A stretch of 64,000 bases of DNA from Whalleya microplaca. Its lineage: Eukaryota > Ascomycota > Sordariomycetes > Xylariales > Xylariaceae. A program made the translations under genes and the position numbers. Shown one piece after another: positions 61,019 through 64,000 of this stretch (positions within the stretch are counted from its first letter, which is position 1; each line of letters opens with the position of its first letter). The stretch lies in assembly GCA_022497155.1 (NCBI GenBank), contig MU385734.1, positions 372,001-436,000 of the forward strand. Direction: 5' to 3'. The notes under the pieces were generated by a model, which saw nothing but the letters and a program-made list of their open reading frames with translations, was not told the DNA's origin and made no database searches.

Positions 61019-61213
61019 TAGTCAAAGCTTTTTTACTAGGTTACGCGCTTGAGACTGGTAGCGGAAGTCGAGATGAAAGCAGCTTCTTTTTTCTCTCGCT
61101 CGAACTGGTCAATGGGGAAGAGTTTATCTTTAAACTCTCTCACCCAAGCCATTACTTGTTTAAACTTCTATGATATCGCCATCGTACATTATCATATCGT
61201 CAGAGCAAAGGGC

Positions 61214-62143
61214 TCATTTCTCATTGTTCTCAGCACTCGATGATTGAGGGCTGGCCGCGTTAGGAGTTTCGGACACCTTTTCCTTCTCTTTTTGAATCGC
61301 CATCTCAACCTGCCAGATTGCGCGCTCAAGCTCAACTTCGAGCTCCGGGACATCCAACGCCTTCACGAGTTGTCGACCTTTCTTCTGTGTGAGCAACATG
61401 ATCTCCTCCTTGGGTATCCCCGTGTCGGTGGCGCTGGACGGATTTGCTTTCTTTGAGTCTATTGTGGGCTCCTTTGGCAAGGAAGGGCGAGGAAGAAGCG
61501 CTGGATAGATCGAGTCCAGCACTGGAGAGGGTGATATAGACAAGAGGTTTTTGGAGCAGATGAATTGGATGTGCTTGCCACCAGCAAGAGCTCGCCAATG
61601 TGACCAAGCCCGGTAGGCTAGGTAGAAGAAGGGGAGATTCGGAATCCTGATAGTAGCTTGTTAACAACCTTCACATATCGAACTTCGATGTAGGATAGCA
61701 ACTCACACTGGGACAAGGGCGAATGGGAGACTGATTGGCATTCCAACGCAGCACCATATCAATCTAGATTTATGAATTGATTCCCGTTCTGTACCAAGCG
61801 TCCGTAGCACACTCATAGCTTTTGTGGCAGGGATAACAGTCTCAGGAAATATAAGTTGATTCTTGTCCTTCCCCAATATATCCTCTTCTCTCCGCTTGGT
61901 AGATAAAGGCGGAACCGATTTGAGGCCCCATTCCTCGTATGGTACCCGCCTAAGGGCATAGTTTCCGTAACTGACAACCTTTTTCTTCCAGCCACTGTCG
62001 CTCCTTTCCCAACCGGCCCAGAGCTTGGCGGCCCATATCGTGGTTTTATCGACATAGGTCTGCTTCTCTGTGGGCAGCGATTGCAGCTTCTGGCAGTACA
62101 GAAGAGTTCGACGGGTCGAAATTGGGAGTAGGAAGAGCCTCAT
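61214..62143 (-). CDS. Mitochondrial K+/H+ exchange-related protein (Mit_KHE1)
   Basis: Member of the fungal family related to yeast YDL183C, linked to K+/H+ exchange across the inner mitochondrial membrane. Exons 62143-61707 and 61646-61214 give 289 residues. The start MRLFLLPISTRRTLLYCQ matches the family signature and is also compatible with an amphipathic targeting sequence. KLWAGWERSDSGWKKKVVSYG and RRVPYEEWGLKSVPP follow. A hydrophobic hairpin at about 128-157 (WCCVGMPISLPFALVPVIP, then PFFYLAYRAWSHW) spans the splice junction. The C-terminal part is soluble and ends in a charged Glu/Lys-rich helix and a Ser/Asn tail. The intron donor is GTGAGT and the acceptor TATCAG. No damage seen. 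It is convergent with the tail-anchored protein gene. Confidence 0.85.
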
Positions 62144-63430
62144 GTTGGCGGTCGAGCGAGATCGTTACCTAGATTCAGGTAGTGGGAGATGAGATGTATG
62201 ATGAGAGAGCGAGAGCGAGAATGAGAGGATGATCATCTTCGAAATGCGACTGTAGGCATCATCATTGTCGCAAGCGTTCTAGAGTGATATTTATAAAATC
62301 AGGTCGAGGACTGGGTGGGTTCCTTCAGTACATGTTGAGCTTTCAAAAGTTTGAAGCAAGTTTCTATATCGGTGCTAGTAGCTCGCGATGTTTCAACTTT
62401 TCCAATATGCAAATGTGCAAATGGCAGAGCTTGGTGACGCACATGTACAGGGATGAATTATCTAAGTGGTGCCTTGTATTACGTACTTTGTAGAGACTTG
62501 TGGCTTGCACGTGGTTACCTTGAGAGTGGAGAGGATCCTGTGGCTGGCAGAAATGTTATATTTGATCGCGGCTGCACGCAAAAGGATGAGCGATTGGGCC
62601 CCAGTTATATATATCTAGGCGATCCTATCAGAAAGCTTGAATTCGAAGCTATGGCAACCTAAGGAAGCCTCGGCCGGAATCTGCTGGGTCAGCGCGCTTA
62701 TTCGTGTTAGCGCATCGCTAAATTGCTAACTTGGTTATCTAGGTGGCTAGGCAGCCCTGTAAGGTTGCCAACCATCCCAAGGGTAGCTTTATTTACCCTG
62801 CAGCGTAATTGCAGTGTCTCCATCGTTCCATTTCCCTTGATCTCTCGTCTTCAATTGTAATCCGTAATCCGTATTCTCCGTACCTCACCTTATAATCTGT
62901 ACAACTTGTGCCGCTCACACACACGAGAACGTGTCTGCACGCGTGTGTACCTATATCGTGTGCCACACTTGGTTCTCGCATTCTTCCGATTATGAGGTGA
63001 CACTATCCTACTTTTCTAATATATTAGTTCATATCAGTGTCGGCAGCATTGCATCACACGAGCGAAGGCTCCGAGTGAAGGCTCCTCTTCGGTTGACCCT
63101 ATATATATATATATATATATGTGTACTCCACACCCATCTCTGGCGCGCCGTGTTTGAAGATTGGTCCCAGGGCAGTTGCTGGCGCCTACGGACCAAGGAC
63201 CAGGAACGCAGTCCTATGTGTAGTAGGTAGCTGCTGTTCCGCACGAACGTTATTTCCCCACACAGACCGATTTCTAACGACATTAGCGGATTAGCGGATC
63301 GAGAGGATGACTGCTCTACATCTAGACATCTCATCGCTAGTCACGGTCCCTCTAGTCACGGTCCCTCTTCATCTTTATTCTTATCCTTTCCCGTCCCCTC
63401 GCCTATGACGGTGCCGCTCCAAACATTGCG
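62144..63430. other. Intergenic region between divergent genes
   Basis: Lies between the Mit_KHE1 start and the gene at the right edge, so it carries both promoters. A purine-rich GAGAGCGAGAG run near 62200 corresponds to a CT-rich leader for the minus gene. Open frames are short. An (AT)n run is at 63100-63121. Confidence 0.6.
63100..63121. repeat. (AT)n microsatellite
   Basis: Pure alternating AT for about 22 bases in the divergent promoter region. Confidence 0.9.
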
Positions 63431-64000
63431 ATGACCCGAAATCCCTTGAGGACCACTGTGCCTGCTTGGGTAGAACTCTACGACGAGCACGCTCATGGCC
63501 CCAGGCCTGAAAGACATATCACCTCTCCCCCACCCAGCGTCCGCCCGGAGCAATCCAAAGGCAGCCATCGATTGAAGCGAAGGATATCAAAGGACGGCTA
63601 TGTGGACTGGGTGGACGAGAAGCACGATCATGTGTCCAAACTCCCCGTCTTCCTGAGAAAGCGCGCCGACAGGCCAGGGCGACGATGGGATCATCTACGG
63701 ACTGCCGAGCCGGTTATTATGGGACTTGGCTACAGAGCCCCGGATGAGGACCCCTATGCAAGATGGCGAGATTTCATTCGATCCTCCTCCTATGGTCGAA
63801 GCCCCGACGACGAGTTCGAGGTGGTACCCTACGATGCCCTCGAGCACCAGATGCCAGGACTTGACAGACCTGTGCGCACTCCTCTTCACCCCCTGGACCC
63901 CAAGACCAAGAGGCAGTCCAGGAAGGACACATGGATCATGCAGTTCTCCAACTTCGTTTTGCGACACCCCATCGCACCACTCGTCTTCCGGCTTATAGTG
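63431..64000 (+). CDS. Probable SRF1-type membrane protein, 5' part only
   Basis: An open frame from ATG 63431 runs off the window with no stop: 190 codons, no intron so far. It starts MTRNPLRTTVPAWVELYDEH. Then come a basic region (GSHRLKRRISKDGYVDW), a conserved-looking RPGRRWDHLRTAEPVIM block, ARWRDFIRSSSYGRSPDDEF, and RKDTWIMQFSNFVLRHPIAP leading into LVFRLIV. The last part looks like the beginning of a first transmembrane helix. This order (Pro-rich soluble N-terminus, WDHLR-EP block, then membrane part) resembles fungal proteins annotated as regulator of phospholipase D SRF1, which works with Spo14 in yeast. The assignment is from memory of the family and is tentative. The membrane domain lies beyond the edge. 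Confidence 0.55.
   Translation, partial: MTRNPLRTTVPAWVELYDEHAHGPRPERHITSPPPSVRPEQSKGSHRLKRRISKDGYVDWVDEKHDHVSKLPVFLRKRADRPGRRWDHLRTAEPVIMGLGYRAPDEDPYARWRDFIRSSSYGRSPDDEFEVVPYDALEHQMPGLDRPVRTPLHPLDPKTKRQSRKDTWIMQFSNFVLRHPIAPLVFRLIV

Overview
The window is nuclear DNA from a filamentous ascomycete (Pezizomycotina). The evidence is short 47-77 nt introns with GTRNGT donors and CTAAC/CTGAC-like branch sites, fungal-type proteins, and a CRE1/CreA repressor whose N-terminus ([16 protein letters not shown]) is of the form I recall for Sordariomycetes and Leotiomycetes. It is one chromosome stretch with both ends cut; the right end stops inside a gene.

Layout, left to right. Desert (1-3 kb); MCM3 replicative helicase subunit (+, 3 exons) behind MluI/Swi4-type cell-cycle boxes; a BTB-bromodomain nuclear protein (-, 3 exons); desert (8.8-13.3 kb); a seven-exon RAD55-type recombination mediator (-) sharing a short promoter with an unidentified gene start (+, 15.3 kb); desert (15.4-24 kb) holding decayed coding-like pieces and a 502 bp MULE-like MITE with 43 bp inverted ends and a 9 bp target duplication; cre1/creA (+) with a C-rich leader; a 10 kb desert (26.3-36.4 kb); a 1156-residue ROG1-family lipase (-); desert (40-44.5 kb); an RBR (RING-IBR-RING) E3 ligase (+, 3 exons); a type I membrane protein (-); desert (49-52.3 kb); two secreted hydrophobic Gln/Leu/Asn-rich proteins (-, 52.4 and 56.7 kb) that look like diverged duplicates and share 5'-UTR intron structure; a small predicted tail-anchored protein (+, 60.5 kb); a mitochondrial K+/H+ exchange-related protein (-); and the 5' part of a probable SRF1-type membrane protein (+) running off the right edge.

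The ten complete gene models plus one partial gene are mostly single-copy housekeeping functions: replication licensing, homologous recombination, carbon repression, lipid hydrolysis, ubiquitin ligation and mitochondrial ion homeostasis. They are not an operon-like or secondary-metabolite cluster. What stands out is the low gene density, with long non-coding stretches of ordinary base composition, and the secreted-protein pair. No rRNA, tRNA, CRISPR array, intact transposase or virus-like gene was recognised. All exon joins were worked out by eye from splice consensus and reading phase and are untested by transcripts.
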